Assembly (NCBI GenBank): GCA_030426765.1
Contig: JAUHXV010000002.1
Span: forward strand, 1-64,000
Reading direction: 5' to 3'
DNA: 64,000 nucleotides
From: Bacteroidia bacterium
Lineage (GTDB): Bacteria > Bacteroidota > Bacteroidia > Chitinophagales > Saprospiraceae
Shown here: positions 53,799 to 61,757 of the stretch, in pieces
How the letters are laid out: the number at the start of each line of letters is the position of its first letter
How positions within the stretch are numbered: position 1 is the first letter of the stretch
Made by a program: the position numbers and the translations under genes
Notes under the pieces: generated by a model
What the model saw: only the letters and a program-made list of their open reading frames with translations
Database searches by the model: none
Told to the model about the DNA's origin: nothing

Positions 53799-54356
53799 TC
53801 AGATTCGCAACGATCCGCGAAACCCTCTTGCGGCATAATACGATTCCGCTCCGTTGTGATAGATAAAGACGTGATCAAATCGGCGATCTCCAAAGATCGC
53901 TCCGCCGAGCTCGCGAATCGCAGGCGGTGTCACCAGCCAGCTTGATGTCTTGGTGTCGAATGGACCGAGATGCTGCAAGGCCTGATATTCATCTTCATTC
54001 AGCATTTCGATACCCATGGCTTCGGCCATTTCGACAGCGCTGCCTTTTGGTTTGTTTTCTTTGCGGGATTTCAGTGCATCGCGATCGTAACACAGACTCC
54101 GACGGCCTTTTGGGCTTTCGGGCGAACAATCACAAAAGATCATGTCGCCGGTTCTTTTATTGTAGCTGATGACATCGGGTTCGCCACCGGTTTTTTCCAT
54201 TTCGAGCAGGGACCAGAGCTTCCCGGGGTTGGCTTCCAGTTTAGCTTGCACTCTGTCCCATTTTAGTTTTTCATGCCTTTGGGGATTGGCTTCAAAGCGA
54301 GTTTTCAGGGCGCTGAAAAGGTCGGTGCGTTCTTTGGCGGTCAGCTTTTTTTTCAT
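53799..54356 (-). CDS. DUF4256-family protein
   Basis: The 185-residue soluble protein matches the DUF4256 pattern throughout: 'LFSALKTRFEANPQRHEKLK', 'GGEPDVISYNKRTGDMIFCD' followed by 'CSPESPKGRRSLCYD', 'ALQHLGPFDTKTSSWLVTPP' and 'RRFDHVFIYHNGAESYYAAR'. The family is widespread and uncharacterised, with two conserved cysteines and acidic residues. It precedes the class I methyltransferase by 12 bp. Confidence 0.85.
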   Translation of the reverse strand: MKKKLTAKERTDLFSALKTRFEANPQRHEKLKWDRVQAKLEANPGKLWSLLEMEKTGGEPDVISYNKRTGDMIFCDCSPESPKGRRSLCYDRDALKSRKENKPKGSAVEMAEAMGIEMLNEDEYQALQHLGPFDTKTSSWLVTPPAIRELGGAIFGDRRFDHVFIYHNGAESYYAARGFRGSLRI

Positions 54357-54438
54357 GATCGTGGCTGTAAAAAATTGAGGGTGATGAAATGCGAATTAGA
54401 TATTTGAATCCATAATCGGTTACTACTTGAAGATAGGG

Positions 54439-55170
54439 TTAGCCTTTAATGAAGGTTTTTAAAAAAGTCTGAATTATTTCTGACCTTCCCAGTGGCTCCA
54501 AAAAACAAGTGAACAAATTTACAGCTATTGTTAGATATGTGGCGGGATGGTTGAGTTTATTGTATTTGAACGCAGCCAGCAGCACCATGAGGATAATCAA
54601 TGCCTGGGTGACATAAATCGAAGTCATGATGTTAATATCGGGCCACTGATCAATCTCTATGAGTAAGAATACATTTTGAACACCCCTGCCAAGAGCAGGC
54701 ATCATGATGATAAATACCGTGGAAATAAGCCACCAGGCGTGATCTTCCAGGCTTTTCCGATGTATGATGCTTTGCATCACAGCATACCCAAAGGCGATAA
54801 TCATGATAATCTCGACAGCCGCCACACCCAAAAAGAACCAGGGCTCAAAGGGGCCGAATTGGTCCGGAAAGTCCATCGCTCGCTGCGCTGTGACAATGTC
54901 CCGGTGCAACATACTGAACGCCGTTATACATACTCCACCGGCCAGAAACATACCGATGATCCCGTTTGTCCGATGTTTTTCAAGTTTACCATGTGTCGCG
55001 TAATAGGGCTGGATAATGAGGTACAAATACCATATGGTTCCCGTCCAGTAGTGGATATGCACGGACCATGCATTGTCTGTAAAATCACCCCAATAGTCCC
55101 GAAAAATCCCGAGTTGCATGAGCAACATAGGTATGAGCATCCATTTGTACAAACTGGTATACTTCTCCAT
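54439..55170 (-). CDS. Multi-span membrane protein (DUF2306-like)
   Basis: The 243-residue protein has about seven hydrophobic segments and histidines at membrane edges ('VHIHYWTGTIWYLYLIIQPY', 'KLEKHRTNGIIGMFLAGGVC', 'SLEDHAWWLISTVFIIMMPA'), a layout like DUF2306/cytochrome b561-like proteins. The His placements could bind haem, but this is not established. It is transcribed alone, divergent from the diheme cytochrome gene. Confidence 0.65.
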   Translation of the reverse strand: MEKYTSLYKWMLIPMLLMQLGIFRDYWGDFTDNAWSVHIHYWTGTIWYLYLIIQPYYATHGKLEKHRTNGIIGMFLAGGVCITAFSMLHRDIVTAQRAMDFPDQFGPFEPWFFLGVAAVEIIMIIAFGYAVMQSIIHRKSLEDHAWWLISTVFIIMMPALGRGVQNVFLLIEIDQWPDINIMTSIYVTQALIILMVLLAAFKYNKLNHPATYLTIAVNLFTCFLEPLGRSEIIQTFLKTFIKG

Positions 55171-55391
55171 GGTCTTTGTGGTTTTTCGTTTCCTAAAGAT
55201 ATTGAATCATCAGAAGGTGGGGTTTGATGCCAAAAAGTTCAACCGACGGATGGGTGAGTTGAACCACTATCTGTTGCATTCAAACGAAAATAGTTATATA
55301 CAAGATGTAACAAATCACTATATTTCGTAGCGGAATTCACTTAGGGAGAACACCCCGAACCAACTATCTTTCACCTTAACTGAAATCCACC

Positions 55392-56399
55392 ATGCTTAAG
55401 AAAATTCTCCTCCTTCTGGGTGCCCTGATTGTGCTCGGTATCCTCTCCTTTTACATTTTTGTTCAGACCTCCTGGAATAAAACATATGACTGGCCGGGAC
55501 CTAATCTGCAGGTGAGTCAGGACTCTGCCGTGATAGCCCACGGAGCCTATCTGGTCAATGGTCCCGCGCATTGTAACGGGTGCCATGTTTCCAACTTTGA
55601 TGATATGATGGCTGGTGATAAAGGGGGAAATGTGGATTTGAAAGGGGGAATAATGTTTCCATTGGGCCCCTTGGGAAAAATGTACACACGCAATATTACT
55701 CCGGATGAAAAAACCGGACTGGGCCGGTATTCTGACGAGCAGATCTTCAGAATGATGCGCCATGGAATCCGTCCTTCCGGTATATCGAGTATGCCGCTGC
55801 TGATGCCTTTTTGGAAAATGGCGGATGATGATTTGGTGGCCATTGTATCCTATCTGCGATCCCTCGAACCGGTAGAAAATGAAGTCCCTGAAAATGAATG
55901 GACGTTTATGGGAAAAGCTGTTCGCGCGATGTCTTCCACGTTTAAGCCGATTGAGAATCCTGACGCGCCGGCCTCTGCCCCTCCCATTGCGCCCACGATT
56001 GAAAGAGGAGATTATCTTGCCAACTATGTCACCAATTGTGTGGGCTGTCATACCAATCGAGATATGATGACATATGAAGCGATCGGGCCTGAATTTGCCG
56101 GAGGTATGGAGTTCGAACCCTGGGTCGCCTTGCACAAGTATCTGGATGTCGATACTACCTTATGGTTAAGAGCACCCAATATTACACCTGACCCCGGAGG
56201 TGTGATGGCTAAGTTTAAAACACCGGAAGAGTTTATCGCTCGTTTTCGAATGGGTCGAGCCTATCCGTTTTCGCCAATGGACTGGGGTGCATTCTCACGC
56301 ATGAAGGAAGAAGACCTGACGGCGATCTGGATGTATCTCAATTCTCTCGAACCTGTAAAAAATGATATCACGGAGATAGCTTTTACTAAGGAAAAATAG
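55392..56399 (+). CDS. Membrane-anchored diheme cytochrome c
   Basis: The 335-residue protein starts with a single membrane anchor ('ILLLLGALIVLGILSFYIFV') and contains two class I cytochrome c domains with C-x-x-C-H haem sites, 'HCNGCHVS' and 'NCVGCHTN'. Distal Met ligands are offered by 'ISSMPLLMPFWKMADDDL' and 'SPMDWGAFSRMKEEDL'. It would carry electrons in the periplasm for a dehydrogenase, but none is next to it. The divergent membrane protein gene may be linked. Confidence 0.88.
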   Translation: MLKKILLLLGALIVLGILSFYIFVQTSWNKTYDWPGPNLQVSQDSAVIAHGAYLVNGPAHCNGCHVSNFDDMMAGDKGGNVDLKGGIMFPLGPLGKMYTRNITPDEKTGLGRYSDEQIFRMMRHGIRPSGISSMPLLMPFWKMADDDLVAIVSYLRSLEPVENEVPENEWTFMGKAVRAMSSTFKPIENPDAPASAPPIAPTIERGDYLANYVTNCVGCHTNRDMMTYEAIGPEFAGGMEFEPWVALHKYLDVDTTLWLRAPNITPDPGGVMAKFKTPEEFIARFRMGRAYPFSPMDWGAFSRMKEEDLTAIWMYLNSLEPVKNDITEIAFTKEK

Positions 56400-56414
56400 C
56401 ATAAGCTCCGAAAC

Positions 56415-57140
56415 TCATTTCCTCACCCATGGTAGCGACACGGTCATCCCCGTTCCAGGAGTGAAGTGATCGACATGACCGGCTATTGTCAGGTCTGTTG
56501 TGAAGACATGCATGTGCATATTGGTCGTGTGATGAGTGAAAATCGCATGATGATGTCTGGAATAAAACCCCAGGATTTCTATCTGCTGATTGGATGTTGT
56601 GCCATGTAGTCCGGACTGGATATGTTTTTCATGTGAGTGATCAGTGTCTCCTTCCGGCCAGTTGATGACGTGCCAGTCAAAGGATTGTGCCTTGCCTTTG
56701 ATAAGGAAAGGAAATGGTTTCTCGGGATTAATTCCATAGGCTATCGCGGTTTGTTCGATAAACCCTTCAAGGTCTGTGTAAGCCTTTACGTGATCAGGGA
56801 TAGCAAACGATTGCCACTTTTTTACAGATGCATAGACCAACAAAGTGGCGCGATGATCAAACGAATGACTAAAGGAGAGTTGATCGTTTTGTACGGAAGT
56901 AATTATCGGCTTACTGTCGAGGATAAGGATTTCTCCTTTTAAGTCTTCAACAGCACCCAGTGCATAGAGGTGTTTTATGTTTTCAAAATCATTCAGGTCA
57001 GCCTTCGCGGAAATGTCACCTTCGTGCATTATGTTCCGAAGTGCGCCATTGTACGTTACCTCGAAGGGTTCGCTGGTTGATCTGAGTGTAGTGCAGGAAA
57101 TGACGAAAGGAACGAATAACAGAACAAGGAATCGCTTCAT
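56415..57140 (-). CDS. Alpha-acetolactate decarboxylase, lipoprotein form
   Basis: The ATG at 57140 gives a lipoprotein signal (VPFVISC-TTL) followed by an acetolactate decarboxylase domain, which turns 2-acetolactate into acetoin. The zinc-site histidines are in 'FTHHTTNMHMHVFTTDLTIA' followed by 'GHVDHF', and the acidic ligand region in 'ALGAVEDLKGEILILD'. Standard enzymes are cytoplasmic in fermenting bacteria; a lipid-anchored copy is unusual and could have a different substrate. It overlaps the AAC(6')-like gene by 4 nt (ATGA), indicating co-translation. Confidence 0.85.
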   Translation of the reverse strand: MKRFLVLLFVPFVISCTTLRSTSEPFEVTYNGALRNIMHEGDISAKADLNDFENIKHLYALGAVEDLKGEILILDSKPIITSVQNDQLSFSHSFDHRATLLVYASVKKWQSFAIPDHVKAYTDLEGFIEQTAIAYGINPEKPFPFLIKGKAQSFDWHVINWPEGDTDHSHEKHIQSGLHGTTSNQQIEILGFYSRHHHAIFTHHTTNMHMHVFTTDLTIAGHVDHFTPGTGMTVSLPWVRK

Positions 57141-57592
57141 GGTTGGTTTTGTTTCTTCAGATCTTTTCGAAAACACACAATCCGGTTGACCTGATCAAAA
57201 CCGATCTGTGTGTGAAAGGCGATGCTGTCAGTATTGGTTATTTCGGTATCAGACGCTATTTCACGGCAACCCATTTCTATGCCCCACTGTTCACCCGGCT
57301 CCACCAGTTTCTTACCGATTCCTTTGTGTCGGAAATCCGGATCGACGTAAAGGCCTTCGATATACGCGACAGGTGAGGAAGACGTACCTTCCACAGGATC
57401 TGACCGTAGCGCCATCTGGATAAAGCCGATAAAGGTGTTGTCTGTTTTGGCAAGGAAACAAGTTTCAGTTGGGCTATTGAAAATCCTGCGACTGTTTTCA
57501 AATTCTTCTTCATAGACACACTCCGGCCAAAGCTTCAAAAACATCTCGGTGAGTGTGGTGAAGTGGCCAGGAGAAAATTCTTCAATCGTCAT
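57137..57592 (-). CDS. GNAT acetyltransferase, aminoglycoside 6'-N-acetyltransferase-like
   Basis: The ATG at 57592 gives 151 residues; the open frame extends upstream to 57916 but lies over the photolyase gene and is not coding there. The sequence follows the AAC(6') pattern: 'LTEMFLKLWPECVYEEEFEN', 'CFLAKTDNTFIGFIQMALRS', 'YIEGLYVDPDFRHKGIGKKL', 'EIASDTEITNTDSIAFHTQI' and 'GFDQVNRIVCFRKDL'. Chromosomal AAC(6') relatives may modify aminoglycosides or other amines. Resistance is not shown. Its 3' end overlaps the acetolactate decarboxylase gene by 4 nt. Confidence 0.8.
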   Translation of the reverse strand: MTIEEFSPGHFTTLTEMFLKLWPECVYEEEFENSRRIFNSPTETCFLAKTDNTFIGFIQMALRSDPVEGTSSSPVAYIEGLYVDPDFRHKGIGKKLVEPGEQWGIEMGCREIASDTEITNTDSIAFHTQIGFDQVNRIVCFRKDLKKQNQP

Positions 57593-57647
57593 GAATAAAA
57601 ATGAATTTGTATGGTGTTCCAGTTGATAAAAATATAAAACGCATTTT

Positions 57648-58946
57648 TTATTCTGTGGCTCTTGCAATTCCTGTTTTGTAGACTTCAATGGCTCTTTCTC
57701 TGGCCATTTTATGATCCACCATCGGGGATGGATAATCGAGTGTGTCGAATTCTTTGACCCAATTTCTGACGTATTTATATTCAGGATCAAACTTTTTGAC
57801 TTGTTCGGAGGGATTAAACACTCTGAAGTAGGGTGCGGCATCGCAACCAGTTCCAGCGGCCCATTGCCAGTTACCGTTATTGGAGGAGAGTTCGTAGTCC
57901 AGGAGCTTTTTGGCAAAATAGGCTTCGCCCCACCGCCAGTCTATAAGAAGGTGCTTGCACAGGAAACTGGCTACCACCATGCGGACACGGTTGTGCATGT
58001 AGCCGGTGGCATTGAGTTCGCGCATACCGGCGTCGACCATGGGGTAACCGGTTTTTCCTTCTTTCCATCGTTCGAAATCTTTGGGATCATTTCGCCATTC
58101 GATCAGATCGTATTTGCTCCGAAAGTTAGCATCTACTACATGCGGGAAGTGCCATAGGATCTGCATAAAAAACTCGCGCCAGATCAGTTCGTTGAGAAAT
58201 GAAGTATGCGGTTTGGTTGTTGTGACCAGTTGCCGGATGCTGACTGTCCCGAATCGCAAGTGTGGGGATAAATGACTGGTTTGATTGAGAGCGGGAAAGT
58301 TTCTTACGTTTTCATATTGTTCGAGATTGTCGAGATTGTAGTCCGGCACTTCAATAGAGGATCGTTTGAATCCGATTTCCGTTATGTCCGGAAAAGAAGA
58401 ATCTGACTTCAGATAATTTGTTCCTGATTCAGAGGGGTGTGTTTTGTAATCCTCTGGTGTGAGCGTACTCAGCCATTTGTTTTTATAGGGAGTGTACACA
58501 GTGTAAGGTGTCTGGTCGCCTTTCAGGACTTCGTCTTTGGCGAAGATGACCTGGTCTTTATGCAGATGAAATGAGATATCTGATTTTGACAGAAGATTGC
58601 TAATGGCCTGATCTCTGTCGATCGCGTAAGGTTCGTAGTCTTCGTTGGCATGTACTTCCTGTATGTCGAAATCGCCTAATAATTTTTTCCAAACTTCTTC
58701 GGGTGTGCCCTTAACGCAATGAAGGCTACTCTTATGTTTCTTCAGGTGATTGTGGATGTTTTGGAGTTGATTATAAATAAAAGTCACTCGCGCATCATCT
58801 TCCGGGAGTTCGTCGAGGATATTGGCATCGAAAATAAAGATCGGCATCACCGGATGTTCGCTGCTCAGGGCTTTATGCAGGCCGTGGTTGTCCGTTGTGC
58901 GGAGATCTCTGCGAAACCAAAAGATGGTGACTTTTTGTTTGGGCAT
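57648..58946 (-). CDS. phrB: Deoxyribodipyrimidine photolyase (cryptochrome/photolyase family)
   Basis: The 432-residue enzyme starts with the antenna-domain motif 'VTIFWFRRDLRTTDNHGLHK' and has the FAD domain with 'LNELIWREFFMQILWHFPHV', 'TGYPMVDAGMRELNATGYMH' and 'NRVRMVVASFLCKHLLIDWR' plus 'YELSSNNGNWQWAAGTGCDA'. These match class I CPD photolyases, which repair UV-induced thymine dimers with light. It follows an SDR gene of a kind often found beside photolyases. The N-terminal antenna may use MTHF or another cofactor. Confidence 0.93.
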   Translation of the reverse strand: MPKQKVTIFWFRRDLRTTDNHGLHKALSSEHPVMPIFIFDANILDELPEDDARVTFIYNQLQNIHNHLKKHKSSLHCVKGTPEEVWKKLLGDFDIQEVHANEDYEPYAIDRDQAISNLLSKSDISFHLHKDQVIFAKDEVLKGDQTPYTVYTPYKNKWLSTLTPEDYKTHPSESGTNYLKSDSSFPDITEIGFKRSSIEVPDYNLDNLEQYENVRNFPALNQTSHLSPHLRFGTVSIRQLVTTTKPHTSFLNELIWREFFMQILWHFPHVVDANFRSKYDLIEWRNDPKDFERWKEGKTGYPMVDAGMRELNATGYMHNRVRMVVASFLCKHLLIDWRWGEAYFAKKLLDYELSSNNGNWQWAAGTGCDAAPYFRVFNPSEQVKKFDPEYKYVRNWVKEFDTLDYPSPMVDHKMARERAIEVYKTGIARATE

Positions 58947-59087
58947 GGAGGACCAGTTGTGTATCGGGTAAAGATAGGTAGGCTTTGGGTTTTAAAAATG
59001 AATATGAATAGTCGAGTCAGCACATGCTTCGCATCCATTCAATTATCACCAACATAAGTGGAATTCCATGGGTAAAGTGCAGTGGTA

Positions 59088-59771
59088 TCATTTTATAGCC
59101 GACATGCCTCCATCTACATTAATAATCTGACCTGTGATCCAGTTGCTTTGATCAGTCATCAGAAATTCTGCCAGATTGGCTATATCATTTGGCTGGCCTA
59201 TTCGCTTGAGCGGGTGCCTTTCGGCATTGGCTTTTATTTTTTCATCGGAGGATAGCAAGTTCCCCGCAAGCGTAGTTTGTGTAATAGAGGGAGCGATGCA
59301 ATTAACTCTGATTTTTGGAGCAAACTCCGCTGCCAGGGCTTTTGTTAATCCTTCTATGGCTCCTTTACTACTGGATACGATACTGTGAAAATTGAAACCG
59401 GTTTGAACAGCCACGGTTGAAAAGAGGACGATAGACGGATTTGCTGCTTTTTTTAATGCCGGCAGACATTGCTGAATAACCTTAATCGCACCTCCCACCT
59501 GCAACTTATAGTCGTCTATAAACTCCTGCTCTTTGAGTCGACTAAAAGGCTTTAGCGTAATTGATCCGGGGCAATAGGCCACCCCATCCAGGCTGTCAGG
59601 AATGTTTTGCAATACTTCATTATCCATCACATCATAGTACTGATAGGTTATGGACGGGTGAGACGTTTCGTGCATATAGTATGTACCCATTACAGCATGT
59701 TGTGTGGAAAGCTGCTGAGCCAGTTGTCGGCCGATGCCTGCAGAGGCACCGATGATCAGATAGTTTTTCAT
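59088..59771 (-). CDS. Divergent short-chain dehydrogenase lacking the catalytic Tyr
   Basis: The 227-residue protein has a normal SDR cofactor site ('YLIIGASAGIGRQLAQQLS') and ends 'ITGQIINVDGGMSAI'. The active-site segment reads 'FHSIVSSSKGAIEGLTKALA', so the Y-x-x-x-K tyrosine position is Val while the Lys remains. A subfamily of SDRs with such a site is known and is frequently located near photolyase genes. Its substrate is unknown; it may be a non-classical oxidoreductase or a binding protein. The gene is 141 bp upstream of the photolyase on the same strand. Confidence 0.82.
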   Translation of the reverse strand: MKNYLIIGASAGIGRQLAQQLSTQHAVMGTYYMHETSHPSITYQYYDVMDNEVLQNIPDSLDGVAYCPGSITLKPFSRLKEQEFIDDYKLQVGGAIKVIQQCLPALKKAANPSIVLFSTVAVQTGFNFHSIVSSSKGAIEGLTKALAAEFAPKIRVNCIAPSITQTTLAGNLLSSDEKIKANAERHPLKRIGQPNDIANLAEFLMTDQSNWITGQIINVDGGMSAIK

Positions 59772-60083
59772 AAAAAGTTATTCAGTGTATAGAGATTTGC
59801 GCAGGCGTAATTAAAACCCGTTCGTGGCACTCGACTTTCCGGGAGGAGAGCGTGTCTACATGTCTTTTTTACAACCTTGATAAGGTGAAAACTCCTACTT
59901 ACCAGGTGCCCGCAACCTGGTGGTATCTGGATTACGATCACTTACCAATGTAAACACCCTTCAGTGCAATATGTTTATCCGTTTTTATGGTTCCTGGCCG
60001 AGAGGAATGATTTATCCCTATATTACTTTTTATCCATTAACAGGATAGCTGATAAGACTCTTGGAGGAGTTGAAGCAAGATTA
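59772..60083. other. 312-bp gap without a gene
   Basis: No convincing coding frame was found. One hairpin is present (ACCAGGT at 59901-59907 with ACCTGGT at 59915-59921), without a T-tract, so it is not a clear terminator. It lies downstream of the toxin gene on the minus strand. Confidence 0.4.
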
Positions 60084-60355
60084 TTAATCCGGGAACTTTT
60101 TATAGATATCCTTTCTATCAGCAATTATCAGGAGTCGTAAGGTAGACTTGTTGATACGCTCAATTCCTATTCTGTGACTACCAAGTTTTACGCGATAATA
60201 TTTCCTGAAACCACTTAGTTTTTTATGTGCTTAATCTGATCAATTGATTCAGCTCCTTCCATTTGGAGGATAGCTCCTTCAATTCTTTTAAGAACTGCTT
60301 TATTGTTGATCTTTGATAACCACTGTTCAAATGACTTATCAAACTCGACGGTCAT
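60084..60355 (-). pseudogene. RelE/ParE-superfamily toxin, frame interrupted at a slippery A-run
   Basis: The ATG (60353-60355) overlaps the antitoxin stop by the ATGA arrangement. In frame, translation gives 46 residues ('MTVEFDKSFEQWLSKINNKA ... DQIKHIKN') and stops at TAA (60215-60217). The -1 frame continues without a stop to TAA at 60084-60086 and encodes the rest of a RelE-type toxin ('LSGFRKYYRVKLGSHRIGIE ... RKDIYKKFP'); joined length is 90 residues, normal for the family. The break lies exactly at A-AAA-AAC (60224-60218), in the right phase for -1 ribosomal slippage. The gene is either inactivated by loss of one A or expressed by programmed frameshifting. RelE-type toxins cleave mRNA on the ribosome. 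Confidence 0.8.
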
Positions 60356-60549
60356 CGAGAACCGAGCTTTTTGAAAATGGTTGCCCGGGAGCTTGTTTCA
60401 CCGGTTTTCTCTTTATCCATCAGAGTTCCAAGTAAAATTTCCTCATACTGTTCCTCGTCAATTTGTGTCACATTTCCTCCCAGCTTTTCTGCAAGCGCTT
60501 TGAGGAGTTTGTTGCTTTGATCGTCAGCGTTAATCAGGATTGCGCCCAT
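60352..60549 (-). CDS. Antitoxin of a type II toxin-antitoxin pair
   Basis: The 65-residue protein ('MGAILINADDQSNKLLKALA' followed by 'EKLGGNVTQIDEEQYEEILL') resembles the short acidic antitoxins that precede RelE-like toxins in Bacteroidota. The N-terminal part would bind DNA or dimerise and the C-terminal helix ('SSRATIFKKL') would wrap the toxin. The ATGA overlap with the toxin and a palindrome and -7 box upstream fit an autoregulated operon. The exact antitoxin family is not recognised. Confidence 0.75.
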   Translation of the reverse strand: MGAILINADDQSNKLLKALAEKLGGNVTQIDEEQYEEILLGTLMDKEKTGETSSRATIFKKLGSR

Positions 60550-60567
60550 GTTTTACTTTCTTTTTAC

Positions 60568-60575
60568 CAAAGATA
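60568..60575 (-). promoter_or_regulatory. -7 element of the toxin-antitoxin operon
   Basis: CAAAGATA on the plus strand reads TATCTTTG on the minus strand, an exact TAnnTTTG match 19 bp ahead of the antitoxin start codon. A CAA (60601-60603) could serve as the -33 box, with slightly long spacing. Confidence 0.45.
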
Positions 60576-60610
60576 GGGTTTGGCGGTTATAGTTCCTTTA
60601 CAATAATACA

Positions 60611-60635
60611 AACGCCAATGCTGACGGTTGGCGTT
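60611..60635. promoter_or_regulatory. Inverted repeat upstream of the toxin-antitoxin promoter
   Basis: AACGCCAA (60611-60618) and TTGGCGTT (60628-60635) are perfect 8-bp arms with a 9-nt centre, 35 bp upstream of the -7 box. This is a plausible operator for autorepression by the antitoxin or the complex. Confidence 0.45.
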
Positions 60636-60784
60636 GAAGCCTCTTTTAGGTGGGCTCAACCAGGAAGTGAACTTTATCATTTCGTTTCTTTCCAAAGGAT
60701 ATGTGAAGTTTGTGGGAATGATAGGATATGAATTGTACCTGCATGAATCAACAATACAATACATTCCATATTAGGTGTCCATGT

Positions 60785-61651
60785 TTATGATACCTTGTTT
60801 GCAGTGACGGTTACATCCGGGTCTGTAAGCGTAAGGCTTTGCACCACCTCATTTTGAATATCGAATGTGATCACTACCGAAGGTGCGCCATTATAGGTAA
60901 ACTTGTTTTCGGCGGTTTTGTACAGTGCGCCACCAAACTCACCTATCGGCCCCAGGGAGAGTAATTTTCGCATATTCACGCCAATGGTAAAACCTTCATT
61001 TTCTCCGGCTCCATATTTATAGTCACCGAGATATTTTTGTTGTTCATCGGAACTTACTTCCAGATATTGTTCACCACCGGCATTGCCTAAAGCAGTCAGG
61101 TAGTCAATGGTTAGTTCCAGGTTTTCAACTTCTGTTCTTGTCATTTGATCTTTCATGCGATTGCCGGCAAGTGCGTGGTCCAACAGGCTGATTCCGTGAG
61201 GACCCATGGTAGTCTGAATTCCGGGAGATGACTCGATAATCGACTTAATGCTTTGATAATGTCCCAGCATAGCAAACGTGAACACGGTGGGCCTTGCTCC
61301 TTTGCTCATAAGATACAGGGCGATATCTCTACGACCCACATGAGAAGCGGCACCGATCGCAGATTCGAAATCACCGAATCGCCATTCCCAAACCGATCGG
61401 GAAAGTTCAGAGCGCTTATCCACGAGTTCTTTGACGCGGTCTAAATCAAAATGAGATTTACCTACTACTTCGCTGATGATTTCCGGAGGGAGATTTGGGA
61501 AGTGAGCAGGTACATTTTCGTTTTCTGACTGTTCAAAGACTCCGTTCGCTTTTGGGTTTGTCAATGACATATCAGGAATGGCCAGACCTAAAAGAGTCAG
61601 ACCACTTAGTTTTAGGGAGGTTCTTCGGTTACAAGTAGGAATGTCTTTCAT
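60785..61651 (-). CDS. Tat-signal protein with ankyrin-like repeats
   Basis: The 288-residue protein begins 'MKDIPTCNRRTSLKLSGLTL', a twin-arginine-like signal (NRRTSLKLSG). Residues of about 95-175 look like ankyrin-type helix pairs ('SAIGAASHVGRRDIALYLMS' followed by 'KGARPTVFTFAMLGHYQSIK'). The C-terminal part is beta-rich ('TAENKFTYNGAPSVVITFDI'). It is likely a periplasmic binding or scaffold protein; no partner is identified. Confidence 0.75.
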   Translation of the reverse strand: MKDIPTCNRRTSLKLSGLTLLGLAIPDMSLTNPKANGVFEQSENENVPAHFPNLPPEIISEVVGKSHFDLDRVKELVDKRSELSRSVWEWRFGDFESAIGAASHVGRRDIALYLMSKGARPTVFTFAMLGHYQSIKSIIESSPGIQTTMGPHGISLLDHALAGNRMKDQMTRTEVENLELTIDYLTALGNAGGEQYLEVSSDEQQKYLGDYKYGAGENEGFTIGVNMRKLLSLGPIGEFGGALYKTAENKFTYNGAPSVVITFDIQNEVVQSLTLTDPDVTVTANKVS

Positions 61652-61757
61652 TATTCATTGGTATTTCCAGGTTACCAACTTTGTCATACCTGATGTGTTT
61701 TAAGAGTGTAATAAGTCATACGGTTGTTACATAGACACAGTATATTGGACGTCGCTA

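Noticed and set aside
55371-56135. A 254-codon minus-strand frame opposite the cytochrome c gene
   Set aside because: It is antisense to a gene with two clear haem sites, is rich in His/Arg/Ile as expected from reversed coding sequence, and has no recognisable domain.
57593-57916. N-terminal extension of the AAC(6')-like protein by about 108 residues
   Set aside because: Most of that segment overlaps the photolyase coding sequence and is unlike any part of a GNAT protein; the ATG at 57592 starts exactly at the domain.
59901-59921. 7-bp hairpin downstream of the toxin gene as a terminator
   Set aside because: No T-tract follows on either strand, and the distance from the toxin stop is large.
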